DNA from: Brevibacillus centrosporus
GTDB lineage: Bacteria; Bacillota; Bacilli; Brevibacillales; Brevibacillaceae
Length of the DNA: 64,000 nt
Direction: 5' to 3'
Assembly (NCBI RefSeq): GCF_003710815.1
Contig: NZ_RHHP01000023.1
Coordinates: 1 to 64,000, forward strand
A program made the position numbers and the translations under genes. The notes beneath the pieces are model-generated. The model was given only the letters and a program-made list of their open reading frames with translations, ran no database searches and was not told the origin of the DNA. Of this stretch, positions 35,700 through 44,681 are shown piece by piece; position 1 is the stretch's first letter; each line of letters opens with the position of its first letter.

Positions 35700-38600
35700 A
35701 TGAAAGCAGTAGTAAGAGAGCATATTCAGCAGTTGGACGTATCGCTTGGCGGAGGAATCGTCAGCGACAAGATTCGGGTAGACACCATCGACAATCCGAT
35801 GCTCGTGATTGGGTTGGGTGGGACAGGCATCGACGCGCTTTTGCGCCTGAAATATCAAGTGAACCGACGCTTCAAACTCCCAGTGGACCATCTTTCCAAG
35901 AAACGCAAGGAAAAGCCGGACAACATCGAGTTCATCGCATTTGAGACCAACGAGCATGACCGCAACAAGAAGTACAAGGGCATCGGACTCGACCCAGTTA
36001 CCGAGTTTGTCCTGCTTTCCAATCCCGAGATCGGGGGCGTGCTGCAAAACCGTAGTATTCTCGAGCCGTACATCACGGAGTGGCTTTCTCCAGAGCTGAC
36101 GATCACGGATGGGATCAGCGGGGCATCCGGTGTGCGACAGGCAGGTCGTTTGCTCCTGTTTACAAAAATCACTCAGGTCGTGCAGACCATTGAGAAAAAG
36201 ATCAAAATGCTGTGCGAAGGCACTAACAAGAAGCTGACAGTTTTCCTGCTGAGCGGGATTTCCGGTGGTACGGGAAGCGGCTGCTTTCTCGACATCGCGT
36301 ATATCGTGCGCGGGATTCTGGAACGCGACTTCGGCAGCGCAGGAGTGGATAAGGTCAATACGCTGGGCTATCTGTTTACGCCTGACGTCAATCTGTCCAA
36401 CAAAAGCCTCAGCTCCCATACGCGCGACTACATCATGAAAAACGGCTATGCAGCGCTGAAGGAACTGGATTACTGGATGAACGCAGACGAGCGGGGTGAG
36501 CGCTTCCGTCAGCAGTACGGCAGCGTGCTAAACGTACAATCGCCGATGCCGCCGTTCAACCTGTGCCATCTGATTTCAGCCACCAATCTGGAAGGCAAAG
36601 CGCTGGAAAACGCCTACGATTACTGCATGAACGTGACAGCAGAGAATATCACGAACTTCATGGCGAGTGAGGAAAAGCGCTCCGGCGAAGAGTTTGCGAT
36701 CCATGACTATATCAGCAACATCCGTACGAATATCAACCAGATGCCAAAGGCGTACGCGGCCAACTATCAGTACAATGTCATCGGTGCTTCCTCTGCGGTG
36801 CTGCCGATCGAGGAAATGACGACCTACTTGGCGTATCGCCTGTTTAAAAAGATGGAGAAGATGTTCACTGTAGCGCCTACACAAGAGGACGCGGAGAAAT
36901 TCGCCCGCAAGCTCGGCATCGATATCGACTCAATCTCTCGCAAGTTTGAGGAGCGTGTACCAGAGCCTTTGCCAGGCTATGAAAACAGCGAGCGCATGAG
37001 CTACAGCAACGTCATCAGCCAGCAGGTCGTGAGCGTCGACCACGAGCTGGAGCAAGGCTATCTGGCCAAGGCGAGAGAGCAGTACATCAAGTCAAAAAAG
37101 CAGCTGCCAGGTGAGCTGATCGCAGTCTTCGGAGACATGATTAAGCGGGTGTTCCTGCATCCCGAGCAAGGTCCTTTCTACGCATCACGTCTGATTCAAT
37201 CGGACAAAGGCTTCTGCCTGATGAAGATGATTCTGTCTTACGTAGAGAGCCTGAAGGCGAATCTGGAAAGCTTCCCACGTGAGATTGAGGGTGCGCGGGA
37301 GACTGCCCAGGAAAAGCTGGGTGACGCTCGCAGTGCCTTCATTTCCAAAGAGAAAAAGAAAAACATCTACATCGATGCAAAGATTAACGAATACCAGCTC
37401 TTGGCTGACCAGGAAAAGCTGGAGCAGATGATCGAGTTTTACGAAGAGCTCCACCGTTTGCTCAATGCGGAAAACAACCGCATCTACAGCGTGTTTACGG
37501 AAGTGCTAAATACGCTCAATCAGATCTTTGAAAAGAACGGCGACATCCTGATAGGCGGCGGCGAGGAGAGCGATCGCACCGGCAACAAAACGTACTACTG
37601 GAACATCGTGAACGTACCGGATATTGCCAAGGTCATCGGAAATATTTTGGAGCAAAAGGATGCCGACGACCTGATCCGCGATTTCACAAGCGAGCTGCTG
37701 GAGCGCTCCGACCAATGGGTCAAGGAGCAGGAGCTGGATATCGTCAGCTCAATCTCAGACTTCCTGTCGGAGAAATTCGGGGAGCTGATCACCAAGTCCA
37801 TGGAGGATTTCCTGGTGATCAAGTACGGTCAGGACGAGACGCTGGATCGTATCGTAGAGCGCAAGATTGCGAGCAAGCTGGATGACGAGGCGATCCCTGT
37901 CTTCCATCTGAGCAACAACCTCGGCAACATGCACTTCCCTTCCTGGGGCTTCGTCTCGGTGCCATTGAAAGCACCGGCGATTCTCAAAGGGATCAAAAAC
38001 TATCAGGATACAGCGATCAGCGGGTCTCGCTTTACGGTCAAAGAGAGCGAAGTCAAAAACCGCATCTTCTGGCTGAACACCAAGAACGGGATTCCCCTGT
38101 TTGTCTATACGCCGCTGAAGGTGTACGAGGAAAGCTATGAGCGCACCATTCTGGAACGCGAAGGGATTGGTCGCCACCTCGTGCAGACCGAGAAAAACAA
38201 CTGGGCGTACCTGCCGTCCCCTATCCCTGAGAAATCGTGGGGAGATACGTACGAAAACAATCGGATCAAAGCGTACAATGCAGGTGTCCGCTCTCTGTTC
38301 GATCGGGCGCAAGGCTTCGGCAGCATCCGGGAGAAAGGCAGCGACAGCAAAACGAGCAGCCGCTACGAGTGCATCATTACCAAACCTTTCAGCATCGCGT
38401 CGTATTTGGAGGCACAGCAGCTGCCAAAAGACAGCGCAAAGCTCAATCCAGGTGAAATGAAGCGACTTCTTCTAGAGCTGAAAGGCTTCATGAAGGAAGG
38501 TCTGGAGCGCGAATTTACGCGCGATATTTTTGGCAGCATCAACGAGGACATGGCAAAGGAAAATCTGATTCGCTATCCGGAGCTGATCCGTTTGATGCAA

Positions 38601-39089
38601 GAGGAAGTGCGTAAATACGAAGAGATCGAGCAGAAGATCGCGGAGCTGGACCAATTGATGGGCGCGATCCAAGGAGAAGAAGAGCTTGTGACACGCTTCA
38701 TCGAGGCGCTGTACACCGGTACGATCTGCAAAAAAGGTGCGCTCTACGTCTACGACAAGGATGAGGAAGAAGAGGCATGGGATCCGTTCCTCAATCTCAT
38801 GAAGGTGAACAAGCATGTGGAGTACGCTCTCTACGAGCAATTCCGTGCCCTCGATTCGAAAAAGATGGCCTTGCTCAACCGCAAAGCGACGAGACGCAGC
38901 GATGCGATGACAGCCTCTGAGGATACAGCAGCTCTGATCAGCAGCCTCGACGAGATCGCAGCCGCCTTCCAGGGTACCAAAAATGACCTGGAGTACGATC
39001 GCGATGAGTTCGTAAACGGCGAAGAGCTGTACCGCTTTTACAAAAAGGTGTGGGCAAAGGTAAACGATATGCGCAAAACGCTGCAATAA
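35700..39089 (+). CDS. Large FtsZ/tubulin-like protein
   Basis: 1129 residues (TAGGAGTGGA upstream). The N-terminal third reads as a Tubulin_2-type GTPase: a first glycine loop 'MLVIGLGGTGIDALLRL' (about 34-50; equivalent to GxGGxG of FtsZ) and the tubulin signature loop GISGGTGSG (186-194). No cleavage signal or membrane segment, so cytoplasmic. The remainder is largely helical with long charged stretches (about 510-600, 880-960), much longer than FtsZ (about 380). From memory, Makarova and Koonin (2010) described bacterial FtsZ-like proteins of this sort encoded with vWA proteins and a distinct GTPase and predicted a membrane-remodelling role; this locus fits. It probably forms GTP-dependent filaments or a ring under the membrane. 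Function untested as far as I know. Confidence 0.82.
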   Translation: MKAVVREHIQQLDVSLGGGIVSDKIRVDTIDNPMLVIGLGGTGIDALLRLKYQVNRRFKLPVDHLSKKRKEKPDNIEFIAFETNEHDRNKKYKGIGLDPVTEFVLLSNPEIGGVLQNRSILEPYITEWLSPELTITDGISGASGVRQAGRLLLFTKITQVVQTIEKKIKMLCEGTNKKLTVFLLSGISGGTGSGCFLDIAYIVRGILERDFGSAGVDKVNTLGYLFTPDVNLSNKSLSSHTRDYIMKNGYAALKELDYWMNADERGERFRQQYGSVLNVQSPMPPFNLCHLISATNLEGKALENAYDYCMNVTAENITNFMASEEKRSGEEFAIHDYISNIRTNINQMPKAYAANYQYNVIGASSAVLPIEEMTTYLAYRLFKKMEKMFTVAPTQEDAEKFARKLGIDIDSISRKFEERVPEPLPGYENSERMSYSNVISQQVVSVDHELEQGYLAKAREQYIKSKKQLPGELIAVFGDMIKRVFLHPEQGPFYASRLIQSDKGFCLMKMILSYVESLKANLESFPREIEGARETAQEKLGDARSAFISKEKKKNIYIDAKINEYQLLADQEKLEQMIEFYEELHRLLNAENNRIYSVFTEVLNTLNQIFEKNGDILIGGGEESDRTGNKTYYWNIVNVPDIAKVIGNILEQKDADDLIRDFTSELLERSDQWVKEQELDIVSSISDFLSEKFGELITKSMEDFLVIKYGQDETLDRIVERKIASKLDDEAIPVFHLSNNLGNMHFPSWGFVSVPLKAPAILKGIKNYQDTAISGSRFTVKESEVKNRIFWLNTKNGIPLFVYTPLKVYEESYERTILEREGIGRHLVQTEKNNWAYLPSPIPEKSWGDTYENNRIKAYNAGVRSLFDRAQGFGSIREKGSDSKTSSRYECIITKPFSIASYLEAQQLPKDSAKLNPGEMKRLLLELKGFMKEGLEREFTRDIFGSINEDMAKENLIRYPELIRLMQEEVRKYEEIEQKIAELDQLMGAIQGEEELVTRFIEALYTGTICKKGALYVYDKDEEEEAWDPFLNLMKVNKHVEYALYEQFRALDSKKMALLNRKATRRSDAMTASEDTAALISSLDEIAAAFQGTKNDLEYDRDEFVNGEELYRFYKKVWAKVNDMRKTLQ

Positions 39090-39116
39090 AGAATGACGGA
39101 TTGGCGGGGGATAGGC

Positions 39117-41462
39117 ATGAAGGATTTGATGGAGCAATTCGCAACCGAATACGTTACGGATTTGGAAGGACAACTGGATCGCGGACACGGACAGCGAAGC
39201 ATTCAAAATCCCGTGCTGTTCCTCTTTATCGGAGACAAAAGCAGGCAGGCTCTGCAGTCCGTCTGTGAGATCAATGAGCAAAAGTGGCAAAACAGCCAAG
39301 GCGTTCTCTACGTCCACGCCTACAATGAGGAGACTTGGGAGCATCCCCAGGTTTTCGGCTGCCAGCTGCCAAAACTGGATGCAAACAGACAGACGATGCG
39401 TGCCTCCCTCTTTGAGCGGTTCATGAAGGATGAATCGCTCATCATGGACGTCAACAAGTTCATGAAGCAGGTTAGCATCCGCGTCGCAGAGATGGGCAAG
39501 CTGTTTGCTTCGTTTCAACAGGTGAACATTGCTGTAGTGACCCGCTCGGATGATCCGGCAAACATCCTGCTGCCGGAATTGACGATGCTACTCAAAAGCT
39601 ATTTGCAGGAGATGTTCAAAAACGTTTCGGCGGATCTGTATGTACTGCTGCAGGAAAAGAGCGGCGACGGCTTTGGCTTTTCCTCGGCACTTGGCGTTCA
39701 GTTTTTGGAAGAGGTCGATCAATTCCAACGAAGCGACTATCGCTACGGGGCCAATCTGATGGTCACCGAGGATGGAATCAAGCTGCCTGCCCTGCATGCA
39801 CAAGCACCGCTGTTTTCACTCACCTACCTGCTCAGTGACAAGACTGAGCATGGTCTGTTTCTGGACGGTGGGCTTTCGGAGAACGATGAGCTGATCAGCA
39901 ATCTGGTACTGCTGAACAACAAAGAGGCGGAGACGGCCGTAGATGAGAACAGCGAAGGCTACAACAAGCTGCAGTTTATTCGCAGTATTACCGTCGATAG
40001 CGGACAAGCCACCTTTGCGTCAGCTGGACTCTCCAAGGTAAAGCGTCCTACCCACGCGATCGCGCTGACTGTACTGGCTGCCGTATTCGACCGCTACTGG
40101 GAGCGTCTGCAGGAGGGTGACAGTCTGCCGAAGACAAAAGCCCGTGAAAAGCTGGGTTTAACCGCGCATGATGTGCAGCGGATCGTAAGCGCAGCCTTTC
40201 CTGACCAGGACATTTTGACGGAAATGAACGGGCTCATGACCTCGGGAGTCAGCTACAGTGAGCTGTCTGGCATGAATCTGCGGGAGGCAGAGCTGGCCTT
40301 GTTTGATGGCAATAGTCAGTCCTTTTTTGAGCAGCATTACGTTCAGCTGGCTCGCCGCAATCTGGACGGCTTGCTGGAAAAGTCGTCACTCGCACAGCTG
40401 ATTTCGCAGGAAATTATCGAGGATGAACGATACGGACTGTATGCGGCGTATCAGCTCACTTCGGAAACAGCCAGCGGGGCGAATCTGCTCGATGAGGTGC
40501 GAACAGGAATCAAGGAAACGCAAAGACAGCTGGAGCTGACAAAAGCCGAGCTGGATGACATTAGTCTAGAGCGGGTGGATCAGCAGGAGCTGCGTGTAGG
40601 GGGATTCTTCACGAAGGATAAAGAGCGCGTCCGCACCTTTGTCCGCCATCTGTTCGCCAAGGTGTATAACAAAAAGGCGGAGATCCTGGAGTGGGAGCTT
40701 GTGCTGCAAGTCCTGTTGGGCTACGAGCAGCAAGCCAAGCAGCTCCATAAACGAATCGGCGAGCAGGTAGCGCAGCTGGAGGAGCTGCAAAAGCAGCTGA
40801 GAGCGATTGCGCACAAAAGCGTCAAGGAAGCAGCAGACTACCTGGGCAAGAACATGGACGAGTACTACGAGTCCGTCGTCACAGAGACGATCCGATCGCA
40901 GGAATCCCAGCGCGGCCAAGGGTTTTATCTGGACAACCGCTATATCGGCAGCGGCGCGCTGCTCTTTACGCACGGAATATCGGGATTGCTCGAACGCCTT
41001 TGTGCTTTTTGCCGAACAGAGATTTTGACTCGCTCGCCGTTTGCGTTGTCCTTTGAGGCGGAGCTGCTGGCGAGAGCGAATGTAGCGGCTGCCTACGACA
41101 ACCGGACAGTCCTGACGAGGGAGGACTTGTTCCAAGACTTATCTCTCGTCCTCGAAGAGCGGGCAGCCGTGCATGTAGAGGTCTTTCATTTCCTGCAAAA
41201 GCATCGGTACGAAGAGAAATACTGGTTTGCCGACCTTCAAAACGACTTCGTACAGTACGTGCTGCGGGAGACGGAAGCGACGAGAACCTACAAGCAAGGC
41301 TGCATTCACGAAGCCGGGAAGAGCGGTATAGAAAAAATGAATCTGATGGGTGGATTTGGCCTGGAAGACTTGATGTATTACCGAAACAACAAGAAATACC
41401 ATTCTTCCTACATGGATAACGGATACGTCTTTCACCGCCAAGGAAAGGAGGAATTCTCATGA
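39117..41462 (+). CDS. Large partner protein of the FtsZ-like gene, unknown family
   Basis: 781 residues from the ATG at 39117 (GGCGGGGG about eight bases upstream; ATG 39093 is possible but has no ribosome site). The first 300 residues have an alternating beta-alpha pattern ('NPVLFLFIGDKSRQALQSV', 'QVNIAVVTRSDDPANILLPE', 'ADLYVLLQEKSGDGFGFSSA') that could be a degenerate tubulin-like or Rossmann fold without the GGTGSG loop. Residues about 455-600 are coiled coil. The C-terminal part is helical. No signal or membrane segment. Its stop overlaps the next vWA gene by four bases. I do not recognise a named domain. Its place between the FtsZ-like and vWA genes suggests it is a core component. Confidence 0.6.
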   Translation: MKDLMEQFATEYVTDLEGQLDRGHGQRSIQNPVLFLFIGDKSRQALQSVCEINEQKWQNSQGVLYVHAYNEETWEHPQVFGCQLPKLDANRQTMRASLFERFMKDESLIMDVNKFMKQVSIRVAEMGKLFASFQQVNIAVVTRSDDPANILLPELTMLLKSYLQEMFKNVSADLYVLLQEKSGDGFGFSSALGVQFLEEVDQFQRSDYRYGANLMVTEDGIKLPALHAQAPLFSLTYLLSDKTEHGLFLDGGLSENDELISNLVLLNNKEAETAVDENSEGYNKLQFIRSITVDSGQATFASAGLSKVKRPTHAIALTVLAAVFDRYWERLQEGDSLPKTKAREKLGLTAHDVQRIVSAAFPDQDILTEMNGLMTSGVSYSELSGMNLREAELALFDGNSQSFFEQHYVQLARRNLDGLLEKSSLAQLISQEIIEDERYGLYAAYQLTSETASGANLLDEVRTGIKETQRQLELTKAELDDISLERVDQQELRVGGFFTKDKERVRTFVRHLFAKVYNKKAEILEWELVLQVLLGYEQQAKQLHKRIGEQVAQLEELQKQLRAIAHKSVKEAADYLGKNMDEYYESVVTETIRSQESQRGQGFYLDNRYIGSGALLFTHGISGLLERLCAFCRTEILTRSPFALSFEAELLARANVAAAYDNRTVLTREDLFQDLSLVLEERAAVHVEVFHFLQKHRYEEKYWFADLQNDFVQYVLRETEATRTYKQGCIHEAGKSGIEKMNLMGGFGLEDLMYYRNNKKYHSSYMDNGYVFHRQGKEEFS

Positions 41463-42748
41463 GTCAAAGAAAGCTGAGCCTGCTCATGATCGTGTGCAGC
41501 CTGATCGGGGGTGCGATTGGCTTTGTCGTGGGAGAAGTCATCTTGTCCCAGCTGTCCGCAGAGCTTCCGCAATGGCTTTTGATGGGCTTGTATTTCGGAC
41601 AGTACGCTTTGTTCGTAGGGCTGATGTGCCTGGTGGCAGAAATGATCTCCCCTCGTCTGAACGGACCTGGCTGGAAGCAGCGTTATGCAGGCGCATCGTG
41701 GAGGATGCTGGTGCCAAGCACCTTGATCATGGTAGGGGTTGCTGCCATGCTTTTGCAGCTGCTTTACGGCTTTTCCTATCAGCGCTCGAGCAGTACGGAC
41801 AATATCGTCATGCTGCTGGATACGTCTGATAGCATGAAGCAGACAGACCCGAACAATCAGTTGTTCCAAGCGGCTGCTGATGTTGTCGGGAAAATGGACA
41901 GTGATATGCAAGTTGGTGTGATCACATTTAATAGCCGGGCAGAAGTGCTGCAGCCACTTGTTTTGCTAAAGGATCAAGCTGTCAAGGACACCGTCATCGC
42001 CAAGTTGAAGAACTATCCCGGACCTAGCGGAGGGACACAAATCGACGAGGCCCTGCAAGCCGCTCTGGATCAGCTGCAGTCTGCGGGGCAGCTGAATCCG
42101 AACAGCACAGTGGTGCTCATGTCGGATGGCTACAGCAACGTCGATCTGCAAAAGGTGATGGAGCCTTACAAGCAAGCAGGCATGCATATTCACACAGTGG
42201 GCATGAGTCAGGTGGATGCCGATGGAACCTACCTGCTGAAACGTATTTCCGAGGAGACGGGCGGTACGTATTTTAATGTGGACCATGCGGAAGAGCTTAC
42301 AGGTATTTTTGGACAAATCTACGACATGAGCCGCCAGGACCGGAATCTGGTCTCGGAACGCACGGGCGCAACAGCTGACAGCACGTTTTTTGCAATCATT
42401 CGCGTTATTGGCATGCTGATCATCGGGGGCCTGCTCGGATTGGCGTTGGGCCTGATTTTTGACAACCGTCATCTCGCAAAAAGCTTCACGACTGGCGGAG
42501 TGGTAGCGGGAATTCTCGCAGGTTTGCTGCTGGAGTCGGGACTGACTTCGGCGCAGTGGCTGGACACGACGGTACGTATGCTCGCCTGCGCTTTGCTGGC
42601 TGTCGTGATGACGTTGTTCACCGCTTTTATTCCGGCTTCAGCGAGCGGAGGGCAGACATCGTTCAAAAACCGAATGGATCAGGGAAAACGTTCGTCGGCA
42701 AGGCTGCTGGAGTCGGGAAATCGAACCAGCAAGCGCTTTGATCTGTAG
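41459..42748 (+). CDS. Polytopic membrane vWA-domain protein
   Basis: 429 residues. Three membrane helices (about 8-28, 40-62, 83-104), then a vWA domain (about 113-300) with an intact MIDAS (Asp121-x-Ser123-x-Ser125, Thr in 'SGGTQIDEAL', Asp in 'VVLMSDGYSN'), then three more helices (about 315-340, 350-368, 376-398) and a basic tail. Both flanking helix triplets put the vWA domain on the side opposite to the N- and C-termini. It is the second vWA protein of the system. Its start overlaps the preceding gene and the next gene follows within 20 nt. Confidence 0.85.
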   Translation: MSQRKLSLLMIVCSLIGGAIGFVVGEVILSQLSAELPQWLLMGLYFGQYALFVGLMCLVAEMISPRLNGPGWKQRYAGASWRMLVPSTLIMVGVAAMLLQLLYGFSYQRSSSTDNIVMLLDTSDSMKQTDPNNQLFQAAADVVGKMDSDMQVGVITFNSRAEVLQPLVLLKDQAVKDTVIAKLKNYPGPSGGTQIDEALQAALDQLQSAGQLNPNSTVVLMSDGYSNVDLQKVMEPYKQAGMHIHTVGMSQVDADGTYLLKRISEETGGTYFNVDHAEELTGIFGQIYDMSRQDRNLVSERTGATADSTFFAIIRVIGMLIIGGLLGLALGLIFDNRHLAKSFTTGGVVAGILAGLLLESGLTSAQWLDTTVRMLACALLAVVMTLFTAFIPASASGGQTSFKNRMDQGKRSSARLLESGNRTSKRFDL

Positions 42749-42767
42749 AGTAGGAGCATGATGAGTG

Positions 42768-43403
42768 ATGATCAAATGGGAAGAGACTACAGAGCTCTCC
42801 ATCAAGGGTGTCGTCTGTCAGCTGCAAGGCAATGAATATGTGATCAACTGGCATTGGGCGGAAGAGGTTCCCTGTGTTTACGTCCACTGCTCTGCTTATG
42901 GGGAGCCGTTTGACGTAAGCCAGATCAGCGATACCGAGCTTAAGCTGTACACGCGAGAGGAGTACAAGGCACATAAAGGCCTCCGGGGAAAAAGCGAGGG
43001 AATCGGGCGGTATACGTACCGCATTTTCCCGTGTCGCTTGGAGCAGGGCAAGCCCGTCATGCTCATCCCACCAGGAGAAGCGCACATCGTCCACGTTCGT
43101 ACGGGAAAAGCAAAGATCTTGTACTCGTTCAAGCGGGGGCGAAGCTGGTTTAGCGCCTATCAGTCCTTGCAGATTCGCATTTTTTCAGAGATTCCTGTCT
43201 CAAAGGACGTGCTTTGCTATGTCAAAAAGGAAGGCTCGGCTCCAACGAACAAGGATGATGGTACGCAGTATGCCTTTATTCGGGATATACAGCCGGGTGA
43301 GAATTTGCTGCCAGAAATTGAAGTCAGAAAAAAGGATGTCATCCGCCTCTTTTTTACGGACGGAAAAAAATACGGGGAATTGTACGAGCTGATTCCCGAA
43401 TAG
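42768..43403 (+). CDS. Beta-rich protein of unknown family in the FtsZ-like/GTPase locus
   Basis: 211 residues from the ATG at 42768 (AGGAG 11 bases upstream; GTG 42765 is the alternative). Alternating polar/hydrophobic residues suggest one or two beta-sandwich units ('YVINWHWAEEVPCVYVHCSA', 'IFSEIPVSKDVLCYVKKEG', 'VRKKDVIRLFFTDGKKYGEL'). No signal, membrane helix or metal motif. It is separated by 12 nt from the GTPase gene, so co-translated. May be an adaptor or fibronectin-like binding module of the complex. Homology not recognised. Confidence 0.6.
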   Translation: MIKWEETTELSIKGVVCQLQGNEYVINWHWAEEVPCVYVHCSAYGEPFDVSQISDTELKLYTREEYKAHKGLRGKSEGIGRYTYRIFPCRLEQGKPVMLIPPGEAHIVHVRTGKAKILYSFKRGRSWFSAYQSLQIRIFSEIPVSKDVLCYVKKEGSAPTNKDDGTQYAFIRDIQPGENLLPEIEVRKKDVIRLFFTDGKKYGELYELIPE

Positions 43404-43415
43404 GAGGGGACCGTC

Positions 43416-44681
43416 ATGCTGACCTTTTTGAAAAGCATGTTTGAAAAGAAACAGCCGGCACCGGAGCGCTTGCCTTTTTACGATATCGTTTGCCCATACT
43501 GCTTTGCCAAATACGCGCCTGATCAGGTCGTATTTCGCGCTGCCCATCACCGCCTGGACGACGAGGATTACGCGCTGCAGGAGGACGAGCTATTAAACCG
43601 CTATCGGGACAAATTTGGACTGGATGCCATCGACGAGCTGGAGGCGATCATCGATCCGGATACCATCCCGGAAGAGAGCCACCTGTATGTCGATAACATC
43701 CTTGTTGGCGTAACAGACCGCTATGGGGTCGTTTCCAAGCGCAGGCTGTGCCCGAAATGCCACAACGAGCTGCCGATCACGGCGGGGAAGGCACCGAGTA
43801 ACATCATCTCGATCGTGGGAGCGTCGCAGGTCGGCAAGTCAGTATACATGACCTCGCTGATCCACACGCTGCAAAATACGACTGCGAATCACTTCGATGC
43901 GGCTTGCATGCCGCTCAATGCCCAAATCAGCCGCAAGTTCCGGGAAAATTACGAAGCGCCTCTGTTTGAAAGAGGACAGCTCCTCGATTCGACCCAAAAG
44001 GAGAAGCGACAGGAGCCGTTTATCTTCCAATTCATTTTTAAGGACAAAGAAAAGGCGCCGCTCATCCTTGTCTTTTTTGATGTCGCGGGCGAGGGCATGG
44101 TCGATCGTGAGTATTTGGAGCTGTACGCCGCACACGTCAAAAACTCTTCCGGTATCCTGTTCCTCGTCGATCCGCTGCAGATCAGGACGATTCGCGACAG
44201 AGTCATGCTGCGTGCAGGAGATGAGCCGGGGGAATTCACAGCCCGCTATGATGAGCCGCGCGAGGTCGTCATTACACTGTTTGAGAACTTCATCGGATAT
44301 CAGGAGCAGAGCCAGACGGATATCCCGACAGCGGTCGTCCTGACCAAGAGCGATATGCTGCACCTGATCAAGGAGGACGATGGTGAGTACATCAAGTCCA
44401 ACAGCAACGTATTCCGCAATTTCGTCCATGAAGAGTACTTGAACATGACGGAATTCGAAAACATCAACGGGGAGATCAGCCGCTTCATCGAAAAGGTGGA
44501 TCGACCGTTCAAGGATGCACTGGAAGTCTACTTTACCAATACGGCCTATTTCGCTGTATCTGCGCTGGGAAGTAACCCGGTTAATCAAAAGGTGAGCGGA
44601 GTCGTGACTCCGATCCGGGTCGATGAGCCGTTTATCTGGCTCATGCATCAGCTGGATTACATCGAAGGGAGGGAGCGGTAG
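43416..44681 (+). CDS. Zinc-ribbon GTPase (double-GTPase-like)
   Basis: 421 residues (TAGGAGGGG upstream). A split N-terminal zinc ribbon (CPYC at 26-29 and CPKC at 112-115) is followed by a TRAFAC-type GTPase domain: P-loop GASQVGKS (135-142), DxxG-like 'FFDVAGEG' (221-227) and the specificity motif TKSD (310-313, in place of NKxD). The layout matches the GTPases ('double-GTPase' type) reported together with GAP1-like proteins in bacterial NTP-dependent conflict systems (from memory, Kaur and colleagues 2020) and the 'distinct GTPase' of the FtsZ-like/vWA system. The final TAG shares a base with the GTG of the next gene. Cytoplasmic. Probably a molecular switch regulated by the GAP1-like partner. 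Confidence 0.82.
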   Translation: MLTFLKSMFEKKQPAPERLPFYDIVCPYCFAKYAPDQVVFRAAHHRLDDEDYALQEDELLNRYRDKFGLDAIDELEAIIDPDTIPEESHLYVDNILVGVTDRYGVVSKRRLCPKCHNELPITAGKAPSNIISIVGASQVGKSVYMTSLIHTLQNTTANHFDAACMPLNAQISRKFRENYEAPLFERGQLLDSTQKEKRQEPFIFQFIFKDKEKAPLILVFFDVAGEGMVDREYLELYAAHVKNSSGILFLVDPLQIRTIRDRVMLRAGDEPGEFTARYDEPREVVITLFENFIGYQEQSQTDIPTAVVLTKSDMLHLIKEDDGEYIKSNSNVFRNFVHEEYLNMTEFENINGEISRFIEKVDRPFKDALEVYFTNTAYFAVSALGSNPVNQKVSGVVTPIRVDEPFIWLMHQLDYIEGRER

